Positions 8,613 to 20,205 of a stretch of 64,000 bases of DNA are shown piece after piece. The stretch lies in contig NC_081198.1 in the NCBI RefSeq assembly GCF_902713425.1, positions 22,613,188 to 22,677,187 on the forward strand, in the 5' to 3' direction. The stretch is from Acipenser ruthenus (taxonomy: Eukaryota > Chordata > Actinopteri > Acipenseriformes > Acipenseridae). Both the position numbers and the translations under genes were made by a program. Within the stretch, counting starts at the first letter, position 1, and every line of letters begins with the position of its first letter. Below the pieces are notes generated by a model, which saw only the letters and a list, made by a program, of their open reading frames with translations, searched no databases and was not told the DNA's origin.

Positions 8613-11236
8613 TACTCTTTTATTGAGATTTTACATTTTTTTACATTTACACCCATTCGTTTTTTCATTCATTTTACATTTCTTTTAAAGATGACATTCA
8701 TGCATACAGACATACATTTTGTTTTAAAAGCATTTAAAATACATTTAAAAACACCAAGACAATTGTGCTTTGTACATGGTTAAAACAGACACAGATTAAA
8801 ATCAACATGAAAAAAACCTGTGCTGTTTTAAAAGTGACTGGAAAAAAAGAACCATCTATAAAAAACCAGTGCTTGTGAGGGCCGGGGAGTGCTCTCTAAA
8901 AGGTTCAAAAGTGAACATAAAACTAGATCTAAAACAGGGACAGGGGAAAAGGGACAGTGTATAAAACAGTGAGTTAAAATTCTAAAATTTTAAAACACTT
9001 AAAATGTAACTTTTAATAGTTTACATTAAAAATCTTAAAGATACATAAAACAAAACAAAACAAAATCAAATAAAACATTCAACGTAAATCAAATAAAAGT
9101 CCATAAAACTGAAATAAAAGACTACATAAAACCAGGGCACCGTTGAAAAACGGTCATGCCAGCTAAAAAGGGCGGAATGCTGGCATGACAAAATAAATAA
9201 AAGGCTTAGCGGTGCCCCGTAGTCCCGCTCCTAGGAGCTAGCGGTTCCAGTTTTTTCCTTTATTCCATCTTCACGTCCTGAAGTCCGGCGATCCTCCACT
9301 CCGCGCAGGCCTTGTCCTTCCCGAGGGTCCGGATGTCCAGAATTACAAAATCCTTGATAAGAGTTTGTGCCCTTCTGGTCGTGGTGATAGTGTCTAGCTC
9401 CTGCTTGTGATAGACACAGACGTTACGGCCTTCCCACAGGATCTGCTTGACAACATTGATGACACGCCAAACGCACTTAGCTGTGCTGGTAGTGATTCCT
9501 CCCGCAGGCCCATAGAGCACAGTCTCAGCGGTCATCTTGGCCGTGTCAGCAAACCTGTTTAGGAAGACAGAGACAGAGAGCCAGACACTGCCAGCCACAT
9601 CACACTCCCAGAAGATATGGGCTGGTGTTTCTCTCTTGCGGCACTTTGCATAGGGGCATGTTTCTACTTGGGCTAGTCCCCTCCTGAACATGAACGCTCG
9701 AGTGGGGAGTGCACTGTGGACGGTGTTCCATGCTATATCCTTCTGGACATTACTGAGGCAGCTGTGAGACACATTCTCCCAGATTTTTTGGCTTTGGGTG
9801 AGGGAGAAAGTAGCTACTTTTTCAATTTCCTGGGAACCGGCAAGATATTTAGTTACAGCCTTGTATTCCCAGGAGGCCAATTTTGCTTTATCTAAGCCCA
9901 ATTTATATATAGTGTCCCTTAAGGTTCTATAATACAATGGGGGGTCCCAGGAGTACGGCACGGTGTTATCAATAGTGCAGAGGCCCAAGGCCCTGAGACA
10001 GGTGGCAAAATAGAAACGATTCATGTAACATACCTTCCTGTCCAGGGCCTGGATGTTCTTGATAGTTTGCGTGAGCCCCTGCACTCGGGTGAGCTGCACA
10101 ACGTCCGGGACCCCCTTACCTCCCTTCTTGTCGGCTTTACTCAGAGTGGCTCGCTTTACCCTCTCCATCTTGCTGCCCCAGATAAAGCGGTGGATAATGC
10201 GGTCCACCACTTTTTTGGTGGTCCTGTCTGGGGGAAAGATTTTTCCTACATAAGAGAGGATGGGGAACAGTATAGACTTGGTTATTAATACTCTACCCGT
10301 CATTGTTAAGGATCTTGTGCTCCATCCGCCAATCTTTTTACGGACCTGGTTAATGGCCGCCGTCCAGCTCTGGGCCCCCGAGCTATTGTTCTCGAAAATG
10401 AGGCCCAGAATCTTGATTTTGTCCTTTTTGACAGGGTACATGTCCGACAGTTCCCTATCTACCTGCCAATTTTTAGACACGTAGACTTCGCTCTTGGACT
10501 TATTAATCACTGCCCCGGTCGCCGTGCAGTACTTCTCAAGGATATTACTAATCCGAGGTACCGACGATGTGTTGGTGCAAATGAGTGACACATCGTCCAT
10601 ATATGCTGTTGTTTTGACCTGGACCCCGTTGGATCCAGGCAGCTGGAAACCAGTTATATTGGTATCCCTACGAATTGCCTGCAGGAGGGGTTCAATGCAC
10701 ACGACATATAGCAGTGGGGATAGTGGGCAACCCTGTCTGACCCCTGACTGGATAGATATTTTACCAGTCAGGTGCCTGTTCACCAAGACTCGGGTACTAA
10801 TGTTTGTATATATGGTTTTAACCCACTCCCTAAGTCCAGGAGCGAATTTCATCTGGTCCATCACTTTGTACATATATTCATGGCTTACCCTATCGAACGC
10901 CTTCTCCTGGTCAAGGTTGAACAGGCAGAGGGGATGGTTCCGTTCTCTAGAATAAGCCAGAATGTCCCTTGTTAACATTAAAATATCCGTGATGGACCTC
11001 CCTGGGACGCCACAAGCCTGGTCAGGGCCAATGACCAAAGGGAGGTGTACTTGTAGCCGGAGCATCAGAGCTTTGGCTAGTATCTTGTAATCCACGCAAA
11101 GGAGGCTGATTGGGCGCCAATTCCGTAGATCTTTAACTTCCCCTTTCTTATGAAGGAGAGTGATTACACTCTCCCGCATAGAAGGGCCCAACCGCTTCTC
11201 CCTGTAGACCGCTCTGTAGACCTCCGCTAAGTGGAC
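8613..11236 (-). mobile_element. Keno-like LINE family 1, copy 2 (5'-truncated; 3' end at site B)
   Basis: It has the same 5' truncation as copy 1 (AGTGGAC, 11230-11236), so the two share a common origin. Its 3' junction differs: the terminus AATAAAAGAGTA is followed by U2 from nt 39. 3' UTR 8613-9259 with the hairpin at 9153-9189. Upstream lies a U2 fragment (nt 54-142) bounded on its far side by copy 3, so copies 2 and 3 are stacked within one U2 unit. Confidence 0.85.
9260..11236 (-). CDS. Family 1 ORF2, C-terminal part (copy 2)
   Basis: Open over residues 490-1147 and nearly identical to copy 1. Reverse transcriptase motifs A to D including YMDD and the C-terminal knuckle are present; the endonuclease is missing. 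No start codon of its own. The retained frame has no stop or frameshift. Confidence 0.87.
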   Translation of the reverse strand, partial: VHLAEVYRAVYREKRLGPSMRESVITLLHKKGEVKDLRNWRPISLLCVDYKILAKALMLRLQVHLPLVIGPDQACGVPGRSITDILMLTRDILAYSRERNHPLCLFNLDQEKAFDRVSHEYMYKVMDQMKFAPGLREWVKTIYTNISTRVLVNRHLTGKISIQSGVRQGCPLSPLLYVVCIEPLLQAIRRDTNITGFQLPGSNGVQVKTTAYMDDVSLICTNTSSVPRISNILEKYCTATGAVINKSKSEVYVSKNWQVDRELSDMYPVKKDKIKILGLIFENNSSGAQSWTAAINQVRKKIGGWSTRSLTMTGRVLITKSILFPILSYVGKIFPPDRTTKKVVDRIIHRFIWGSKMERVKRATLSKADKKGGKGVPDVVQLTRVQGLTQTIKNIQALDRKVCYMNRFYFATCLRALGLCTIDNTVPYSWDPPLYYRTLRDTIYKLGLDKAKLASWEYKAVTKYLAGSQEIEKVATFSLTQSQKIWENVSHSCLSNVQKDIAWNTVHSALPTRAFMFRRGLAQVETCPYAKCRKRETPAHIFWECDVAGSVWLSVSVFLNRFADTAKMTAETVLYGPAGGITTSTAKCVWRVINVVKQILWEGRNVCVYHKQELDTITTTRRAQTLIKDFVILDIRTLGKDKACAEWRIAGLQDVKME

Positions 11237-11318
11237 GGAGTAAGCCCCTGTTCCATCTCCCGATTCCAAAAATCAATTTAATATATGGTCCCCTGATAGG
11301 GGACGTATCAGATATTAA
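11230..11318 (-). ncRNA. RNU2: U2 snRNA internal fragment, nt 54-142, between two LINEs
   Basis: An 89-nt piece of U2 lies between the 5' end of copy 2 and the 3' end of copy 3. It lacks both U2 ends. It is the long duplicated flank made with copy 2, later cut at site A by copy 3. One substitution (gagtaagc for gagcaagc) is seen. Confidence 0.93.
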
Positions 11319-14300
11319 TACTCTTTAATTGAGATTTTACCTTTTTTTACATTTACACCCATTCGTTTTTTCATTCATTTTACATTTCTTTTAAAGATGA
11401 CATTCATGCATACAGACATACATTTTGTTTTAAAAAACATTTAAAACACATTTAAAAACACCAAGACAATTGTGCTTAGTACATGGTTAAAACAGACACA
11501 GATTAAAATCAACATGAAAAAAACCTGTGCTGCTTTAAAAGTGACTGGAAAAAAAGAACCATCTATAAAAAACCATTGCTTGTGAGGGCCGGGGAGTGCT
11601 CTCTAAAAAGGTTCAAAAGTGAACATAAAACTATATTACTAAAACAGGGACAGGGGAAAAGGGACAGTGTGTAAAACAGTGCGTTAAAATTCTAAAATTT
11701 TAAAACACTTAAAATGTAACTTTTAATAGTTAACATTAAAAATCTTTTAGATACATAAAACAAAACAAAACAAAATCAAATAAAACATTCAAAGTAAATC
11801 AAATAAAAGTCCATAAAACTGAAACAAAAAGACTACATAAAACCAGGGCACCGTTCAAAAACGGTCATGCCAGCTAAAAAGGGCGGAATGCTGGCATGAC
11901 AAAATAAATAAAAGGCTTAGCGGTGCCCCGTAGTCCCGCTCCTAGGAGCTAGCGGTTCCAGTTTTTTCCTTTATTCCATCTTCTCGTCCTGAAGTCCGGC
12001 GATCCTCCACTCCGCGCAGGCCTTGTCCTTCCCGAGGGTCCGGATGTCCAGAATTACAAAGTCCTTGATAAGAGTTTGTGCCCTTCTGGTCGTGGTGATA
12101 GTGTCTAGCTCCTGCTTGTGATAGACACAGACGTTACGGCCTTCCCACAGGATCTGCTTGACAACATTGATGACACGCCAAACGCACTTAGCTGTGCTGG
12201 TAGTGATTCCTCCCGCAGGCCCATAGAGCACAGTCTCAGCGGTCATCTTGGCCGTGTCAGCAAACCTGTTTAGGAAGACAGAGACAGAGAGCCAGACACT
12301 GCCAGCCACATCACACTCCCAGAAGATATGGGCTGGTGTTTCTCTCTTGCGGCACTTTGCATAGGGGCATGTTTCTACTTGGGCTAGTCCCCTCCTGAAC
12401 ATGAACGCTCGAGTGGGGAGTGCACTGTGGACGGTGTTCCATGCTATATCCTTCTGGACATTACTGAGGCAGCTGTGAGACACATTCTCCCAGATTTTTT
12501 GGCTTTGGGTGAGGGAGAAAGTAGCTACTTTTTCAATTTCCTGGGAACCGGCAAGATATTTAGTTACAGCCTTGTATTCCCAGGAGGACAATTTTGCTTT
12601 ATCTAAGCCCAATTTATATATAGTGTCCCTTAAGGTTCTATAATACAATGGGGGGTCCCAGGAGTACGGCACGGTGTTATCAATAGTGCAGAGGCCCAAG
12701 GCCCTGAGACAGGTGGCAAAATAGAAACGATTCATGTAACATACCTTCCTGTCCAGGGCCTGGATGTTCTTGATGGTTTGCGTGAGCCCCTGCACTCGGG
12801 TGAGCTGCACAACGTCCGGGACCCCCTTACCTCCCTTCTTGTCGGCTTTACTCAGGGTGGCTCGCTTTACCCTCTCCAACTTGCTGCCCCAGATAAAGCG
12901 GTGGATAATGCGGTCCACCACTTTTTTGGTGGTCCTGTCTGGGGGAAAGATTTTTCCTACATAAGAGAGGATGGGGAACAGTATAGACTTGGTTATTAAT
13001 ACTCTACCCGTCATTGTTAAGGATCTTGTGCTCCATCCACCAATCTTTTTACGGACCTGGTTAATGGCCGCCGTCCAGCTCTGGGCCCCCGAGCCATTGT
13101 TCTCGAAAATGAGGCCCAGAATCTTGATTTTGTCCTTTTTGACAGGGTACATGTCCGACAGTTCCCTATCTACCTGCCAATTTTTAGACACGTAGACTTC
13201 GCTCTTGGACTTATTAATCACTGCCCCGGTCGCCGTGCAGTACTTCTCAAGGATATTACTAATCCGAGGTACCGACGATGTGTTGGTGCAAATGAGTGAC
13301 ACATCGTCCATATATGCTGTTGTTTTGACCTGGACCCCGTTGGATCCAGGCAGCTGGAAACCAGTTATATTGGTATCCCTACGAATTGCCTGCAGGAGGG
13401 GTTCGATGCACACGACATATAGCAGTGGGGATAGTGGGCAACCCTGTCTGACCCCTGACTGGATAGATATTTTACCAGTCAGGTGCCTGTTCACCAAGAC
13501 TCGGGTACTAATGTTTGTATATATGGTTTTAACCCACTCCCTAAGTCCAGGAGCGAATTTCATCTGGTCCATCACTTTGTACATATATTCATGGCTTACC
13601 CTATCGAACGCCTTCTCCTGGTCAAGGTTGAACAGGCAGAGGGGATGGTTCCGTTCTCTAGAATAAGCCAGAATGTCCCTTGTTAACATTAAAATATCCG
13701 TGATGGACCTCCCTGGGACACCACAAGCCTGGTCGGGGCCAATGACCAAAGGGAGGTGTACTTGTAGCCGGAGCATCAGAGCTTTGGCTAGTATCTTGTA
13801 ATCCACGCAAAGGAGGCTGATTGGGCGCCAATTCCGTAGATCTTTAACTTCCCCTTTCTTATGAAGGAGAGTAATTACACTCTCCCGCATAGAAGGGCCC
13901 AACCGCTTCTCCCTGTAGACCGCTCTGTAGACCTCCGCTAAATGGACTTTTAGCGTGTCCCAAAAAAGATGGTAATACTCACCCGGGATGCCATCTGGAC
14001 CTGGCGTCTTACCGGTGTTCATGGTCTTAACCGCCTGGGTGAGCTCCTCCAGCGTGAGTTCTGGGTCCTTCTCCTCCTCCTCCTCGTCCCGCACTGAGTC
14101 AGGCTCCAACTGGCTCAGGAACCACTCTATCAGGGTGTCATCTGTAGCTTTGATGTTATACAGGTCCCTATAGAAGTTCTCTACCACTTTTTTCACTCCC
14201 TCACTATCCTCTACTATCCTCCCCCTGCTGTCGAGCATGGAGGACATCAAGTGCCGCTTCTCCCTCGTTTTCTGGAAGAAGAAGCGAGTACACTTTTCGT

Positions 14301-15346
14301 CTTCCTCCATTTTTTGCACTTTTGCATTGTGCATGACCTTTCGTTGTTTCTCCCTACAAAGCACTGAAAGATCTAGCTTGGTCTGGGCTATCTCGTCACT
14401 TACAGGGAACCCCCGAAGCTGAAGCAGGCTCAGACGCTGGAGGGCAGCATTCAGGTGTTTATATTTGGCCCTCCTTTCTTTTGCTTTCCTCTTGCCTGCT
14501 GCTATGAAATAACCCTTAGTTCTGATTTTGACCATCTCCCACCACTCTATAGGGGAGTTGAATAGGTCACGCAAAGTGGTCCACTCAACAAGCCTGCTCT
14601 TATAGGCTGCAGCTATGGAGGGGTCATCGAGTAAGGAGGTGTTTAATTTCCAGACCCCTGACCCCATCTGGGAGGTCTGAGGGACCTGCAATGTTACCTG
14701 CAGGAGCCTATGGTCAGAGAAGAAGACTGCCTGGGTGTCTACTGCCGTCTTCGTAAGGGAGCTGGTATGCAGGACGAGATCTATACGGGAGAAGGAGGTC
14801 CCAGATGAGCTCACCCAGGTAAAGGGAGGCACCAGGTCCTTACCTGCATCACACAGGGAGAAATCAGATATTACGGAGGACAAAACTCTACTAGAGCGTT
14901 CGTTGCGTGGCCTGCTCCGGTCTACGTCCCTCAGAGCACAATTGAAGTCACCTGACACGATGACGGGTACGTTCCCCAGCAGGAGTGGACGCAGCTGTGG
15001 AAAAAATTGAACTCTTTCATTTTGGTTAGTGGGTGCGTAGACATTGACCAGTCTGAGGGGAGTGTTGTTGTATGTCACATCCACGCTCAGAATTCTACCA
15101 GGTTCTACCTCCCTGCTGCTGCGGGAGGTAATAAATGGGTTTTTAAACAGGATACCTACTCCGTCGGCTCTGGCTATGTTGGAGCCCGACCAGAAGGAGT
15201 CCCCCAGGGTCCAACTCTCCTACAGGTAACTATAATCAGGGCTCGACGAAATACCACACTCCTGCAGAAAGATGAGATCTGCTTTCAAGTTAGCTAGATA
15301 GTTTAGTACATCAAATCTTTTTTGTGTCTCCCTGATGCTCCTGACA
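11319..15346 (-). mobile_element. Keno-like LINE family 1, copy 3 (5'-truncated, site A)
   Basis: 3' UTR 11319-11970 with the hairpin at 11864-11900, then almost the whole ORF2. The 5' end falls within codon 24 of ORF2 (sense strand TGTCAGGAGC), exactly as in copy 4. The U2 flanks (resume nt 54, upstream to nt 66) give a 13-nt target duplication. The 3' terminus (AATTAAAGAGTA) matches copy 1, whereas the 5' truncation matches copy 4, so this copy is mosaic. Confidence 0.87.
11971..15346 (-). pseudogene. Family 1 ORF2 (copy 3), one nonsense codon
   Basis: Encodes residues 24-1147 of ORF2: endonuclease, reverse transcriptase with YMDD and C-terminal knuckle. Compared with copies 5 and 7, the Lys65 codon reads TAG (15220-15222), in a short stretch where neighbouring bases also differ. 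The frame after it is open, and an internal ATG at 15084 would give 1037 residues lacking the first part of the endonuclease. 5' truncation has removed the natural start. Confidence 0.85.
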
Positions 15347-15412
15347 TATCAGATATTAAACTGATAAGAACAGATACTACACTTGATCTTAGCCAAAAGG
15401 CCGAGAAGCGAT
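15347..15412 (-). ncRNA. RNU2: U2 snRNA 5' fragment, nt 1-66
   Basis: Nt 1 at 15412; the match runs through stem-loop IIa to A66. The next bases (TGTC) differ from U2 (CGTC) at one position, so microhomology with the element is possible. Confidence 0.94.
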
Positions 15413-15993
15413 GGCGACTTGGCCCTTGCCCGGGGCCCCCCAGCCTGGACGGCACAGGGGGATTCAAAGGTGGGTGCAAAATTCCAAGCACAAGCAGACC
15501 CCCAAAAAACGGGCTGCTGCTTCCAGAGGGGAAATGTGCAATTTAAGCAGGAGAAAACAAAACAAAGCAAAAACACACACATAACACCAAAAACAAAACA
15601 TAAACTGGCGGAGTGCATCTTACAAATAGTCATGCCAAGCTGCTATGCTGTGCAAGGTGCCTTGGGTAACTACAACTGTGCCTCGCTGGCTGGCTGGCTT
15701 GCTAAGAAGGTCCTGGCATAGGGACATGTTCCACCACACTTGTCTGGTTATCTGCATGCTCCCAGGAAACAAACTGCTGCTGTCTACATCATCACCACAT
15801 GTGAATAAAAGAAAGAAAGAAAGCAAGAAAGAAAGAGAAAGAAAGAGAGAAAGAAAGAAAGAGAGAAAGAAAAAAAAAAAGAAGTAAAACGGCGGGAAAA
15901 CTTGCATCAACACTAGCACTCTCCCTCCAGCAGGGGTAGACAAAATGCTCACAGGAGAGATCCAGATCTGACTTTGACCAACGTTAGAGAAAG
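15413..15993 (-). promoter_or_regulatory. U2 spacer 7 with snRNA promoter
   Basis: PSE-like core at 15465-15477, purine tract at 15806-15883. It lies upstream of the U2 leader of copy 3. Confidence 0.75.
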
Positions 15994-16128
15994 GTGTGCA
16001 CCGTTCCCGGAGGTACTGCAATACCGGGCCGATGCGTGGAGTGGACGGAGCAAGCCCCTGTTCCATCTCCCGATTCCAAAAATCAATTTAATATATGGTC
16101 CCCTGATAGGGGACGTATCAGATATTAA
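15994..16128 (-). ncRNA. RNU2: U2 snRNA 3' fragment, nt 54-188
   Basis: Consensus 3' part with Sm site, followed by a 3' box; joined at T54 to the 3' end of copy 4. Confidence 0.95.
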
Positions 16129-19100
16129 TACTCTTTTATTGAGATTTTACATTTTTTACATTTACACCCATTCGTTTTTTCATTCATTTTACATTTCTTT
16201 TAAAGATGACATTCATGCATACAGACATACTTTTTGTTTTAAAAGCATTTAAAACACATTTAAAAACACCAAGACAATTGTGCTTTGTACATGGTTAAAA
16301 CAGACACAGATTAAAATCAACATGAAAAAAACCTGTGCTGTTTTAAAAGTGACTGGAAAAAAAGAACCATCTATAAAAAACCAGTGCTTGTGAGGGCCGG
16401 GGAGTGCTCTCTAAAAAAGTGAACATAAACCTAGATCTAAAACAGGGACAGGGGAAAAGGGACAGTGTATAAACAGTGAGTTAAAATTCTAAAATTTTAA
16501 AACACTTAAAATGTAACTTTTAATAGTTTACATTAAAAATCTTAAAGATACATAAAACAAAACAAAACAAAATCAAATAAAACATTCAAATTAAATCAAA
16601 GGTCCATAAAACTGAAACAAAAAGACTACATAAAACCAGGGCACCTTTGAAAAACGGTCATGCAAGCTAAAAAGGGCGGAATGCTGGCATGACAAAATAA
16701 ATAAAAGGCTTAGCGGTGCCCCGTAGTCCCGCTCCTAGGAGCTAGCGGTTCCAGTTTTTTCCTTTATTCCATCTTCACGTCCTGAAGTCCGGCGATCCTC
16801 CACTCCGCGCAGGCCTTGTCCTTCCCGAGGGTCCGGATGTCCAGAATTACAAAGTCCTTGATAAGAGTTTGTGCCCTTCTGGTCATGGTGATAGTGTCTA
16901 GCTCCTGCTTGTGATAGACACAGACGTTACGGCCTTCCCACAGGATCTGCTTGACAACATTGATGACACGCCAAACGCACTTAGCTGTGCTGGTAGTGAT
17001 TCCTCCCGCAGGCCCATAGAGCACAGTCTCAGCGGTCATCTTGGCCGTGTCAGCAAACCTGTTTAGGAAGACAGAGACAGAGAGCCAGACACTGCCAGCC
17101 ACATCACACTCCCAGAAGATATGGGCTGGTGTTTCTCTCTTGCGGCACTTTGCATAGGGGCATGTTTCTACTTGGGCTAGTCCCCTCCTGAACATGAACG
17201 CTCGAGTGGGGAGTGCACTGTGGACGGTGTTCCATGCTATATCCTTCTGGACATTACTGAGGCAGCTGTGAGACACATTCTCCCAGATTTTTTGGCTTTG
17301 GGTGAGGGAGAAAGTAGCTACTTTTTCAATTTCCTGGGAACCGGCAAGATATTTAGTTACAGCCTTGTATTCCCAGGAGGACAATTTTGCTTTATCTAAG
17401 CCCAATTTATATATAGTGTCCCTTAAGGTTCTATAATACAATGGGGGGTCCCAGGAGTACGGCACGGTGTTATCAATAGTGCAGAGGCCCAAGGCCCTGA
17501 GACAGGTGGCAAAATAGAAACGATTCATGTAACATACCTTCCTGTCCAGGGCCTGGATGTTCTTGATAGTTTGCGTGAGCCCCTGCACTCGGGTGAGCTG
17601 CACAACGTCCGGGACCCCCTTACCTCCCTTCTTGTCGGCTTTACTCAGGGTGGCTCGCTTTACCCTCTCCATCTTGCTGCCCCAGATAAAGCGGTGGATA
17701 ATGCGGTCCACCACTTTTTTGGTGGTCCTGTCTGGGGGAAAGATTTTTCCTACATAAGAGAGGATGGGGAACAGTATAGACTTGGTTATTAATACTCTGC
17801 CCGTCATTGTTAAGGATCTTGTGCTCCATCCGCCAATCTTTTTACGGACCTGGTTAATGGCCGCCGTCCAGCTCTGGGCCCCCGAGCTATTGTTCTCGAA
17901 AATGAGGCCCAGAATCTTGATTTTGTCCTTTTTGACAGGGTACATGTCCGACAGTTCCCTATCTACCTGCCAATTTTTAGACACGTAGACTTCGCTCTTG
18001 GACTTATTAATCACTGCCCCGGTCGCCGTGCAGTACTTCTCAAGGATATTACTAATCCGAGGTACCGACGATGTGTTGGTGCAAATGAGTGACACATCGT
18101 CCATATATGCTGTTGTTTTGACCTGGACCCCGTTGGATCCAGGCAGCTGGAAACCAGTTATATTGGTATCCCTACGAATTGCCTGCAGGAGGGGTTCAAT
18201 GCACACGACATATAGCAGTGGGGATAGTGGGCAACCCTGTCTGACCCCTGACTGGATAGATATTTTACCAGTCAGGTGCCTGTTCACCAAGACTCGGGTA
18301 CTAATGTTTGTATAGATGGTTTTAACCCACTCCCTAAGTCCAGGAGCGAATTTCATCTGGTCCATCACTTTGTACATATATTCATGGCTTACCCTATCGA
18401 ACGCCTTCTCCTGGTCAAGGTTGAACAGGCCGAGGGGATGGTTCCGTTCTCTAGAATAAGCCAGAATGTCCCTTGTTAACATTAAAATATCCGTGATGGA
18501 CCTCCCTGGGACGCCACAAGCCTGGTCGGGGCCAATGACCAAAGGGAGGTGTACTTGTAGCCGGAGCATCAGAGCTTTGGCTAGTATCTTGTAATCCACG
18601 CAAAGGAGGCTGATTGGGCGCCAATTCCGTAGATCTTTAACTTCCCCTTTCTTATGAAGGAGAGTAATTACACTCTCCCGCATAGAAGGGCCCAACCGCT
18701 TCTCCCTGTAGACCGCTCTGTAGACCTCCGCTAAATGGACTTTTAGTGTGTCCCAAAAAAGATGATAATACTCACCCGGGATGCCATCTGGACCTGGCGT
18801 CTTACCGGTGTTCATGGTCTTAACCGCCTGGGTGAGCTCCTCCAGCGTGAGTTCTGGGTCCTTCTCCTCCTCCTCGTCGTCCCGCACTGAGTCAGGCTCC
18901 AACTGGCTCAGGAACCACTCTATCAGGGTGTCATCTGTAGCTTTGATGTTATACAGGTCCCTATAGAAGTTCTCTACCACTTTCTTCACTCCCTCACTAT
19001 CCTCTACTATCCTCCCCCTGCTGTCGAGCATGGAGGACATCAAGTGCCGCTTCTCCCTCGTTTTCTGGAAGAAGAAGCGAGTACACTTTTCGTCTTCCTC

Positions 19101-20139
19101 CTTTTTTTGCACTTTTGCATTGTGCATGACCTTTCGTTGTTCCTCCCTACAAAGCACTGAAAGATCTAGCTTGGTCTGGGCTATCTCGTCGCTTACAGGG
19201 AACCCCCGAAGCTGAAGCAGGCTCAGACGCTGGAGGGCAGCATTCAGGTGTTTATATTTGGCCCTCCTTTCTTTTGCTTTCCTCTTGCCTGCTGCTATGA
19301 AATAACCCTTAGTTCTGATTTTGACCATCTCCCACCACTCTATAGGGGAGTTGAATAGGTCACGCAAAGTGGTCCACTCAACAAGCCTGCTCTTATAGGC
19401 TGCAGCTATGGAGGGGTCATCGAGTAAGGAGGTGTTTAATTTCCAAACCCCTGACCCCATCTGGGAGGTCTGAGGGACCTGCAATGTTACCTGCAGGAGC
19501 CTATGGTCAGAGAAGAAGACGGCCTGGGTGTCTACTTCCGTCTTCGTAAGGGAGCTGGTATGCAGGACGAGATCTATACGGGAGAAGGAGGTCCCAGATG
19601 AGCTCACCCAGGTAAAGGGAGGCACCAGGTCCTTACCTGCATCACACAGGGAGAAATCAGATATTACGGAGGACAAAACTCTACTAGAGCGGTCGTTGCG
19701 TGGCCTGCTCCGGTCTACGTCCCTCAGAGCACAATTGAAGTCACCTGACACGATGACGGGTACGTTCCCCAGCAGGAGTGGACGCAGCTGTGGAAAAAAT
19801 TGAACTCTTTCGTTTTGGTTAGTGGGTGCGTAGACATTGACCAGTCTGAGGGGAGTGTTGTTGTATGTCACATCCACGCTCAGAATTCTACCAGGTTCTA
19901 CCTCCCTGCTGCTGCGGGAGGTAATAAATGGGTTTTTAAACAGGATACCTACTCCGTCGGCTCTGGCTATGTTGGAGCCCAACCAGAAGGAGTCCCCCAG
20001 GGTCCAACTCTCCTTCAGGTCCCTATAATCAGGGCTCGACGAAATACCACACTCCTGCAGAAAGATGAGATCTGCTTTCAAGTTAGCTAGATAGTTTAGT
20101 ACATCAAATCTTTTTTGTGTCTCCCTGATGCTCCTGACA
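16129..20139 (-). mobile_element. Keno-like LINE family 1, copy 4 (5'-truncated, site A)
   Basis: 3' UTR 16129-16763 with the hairpin at 16657-16693 (one stem mismatch). The 5' truncation is identical to copy 3. The 3' UTR shares a deletion of about 10 nt near 16412 with copy 1 (near 4593) but has the AATAAAAGAGTA terminus of copy 5. U2 flanks (54 and 66) give a 13-nt duplication. Confidence 0.87.
16764..20139 (-). CDS. Family 1 ORF2, lacking the first 23 residues (copy 4)
   Basis: Open from the truncation point to the stop, so endonuclease (from residue 24), reverse transcriptase and C-terminal knuckle are all readable. The first in-frame ATG is at 20081 (residue 44, before LIFLQECG). The endonuclease Asn of the NVR motif is lost through truncation, so this product is unlikely to nick DNA normally. 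It differs from other copies by scattered substitutions only. Confidence 0.87.
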
Positions 20140-20205
20140 TATCAGATATTAAACTGATAAGAACAGATACTACACTTGATCTTAGCCAAAAGGCCGAGAA
20201 GCGAT
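20140..20205 (-). ncRNA. RNU2: U2 snRNA 5' fragment, nt 1-66
   Basis: Same join as at 15347. Nt 1 at 20205. Confidence 0.94.
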
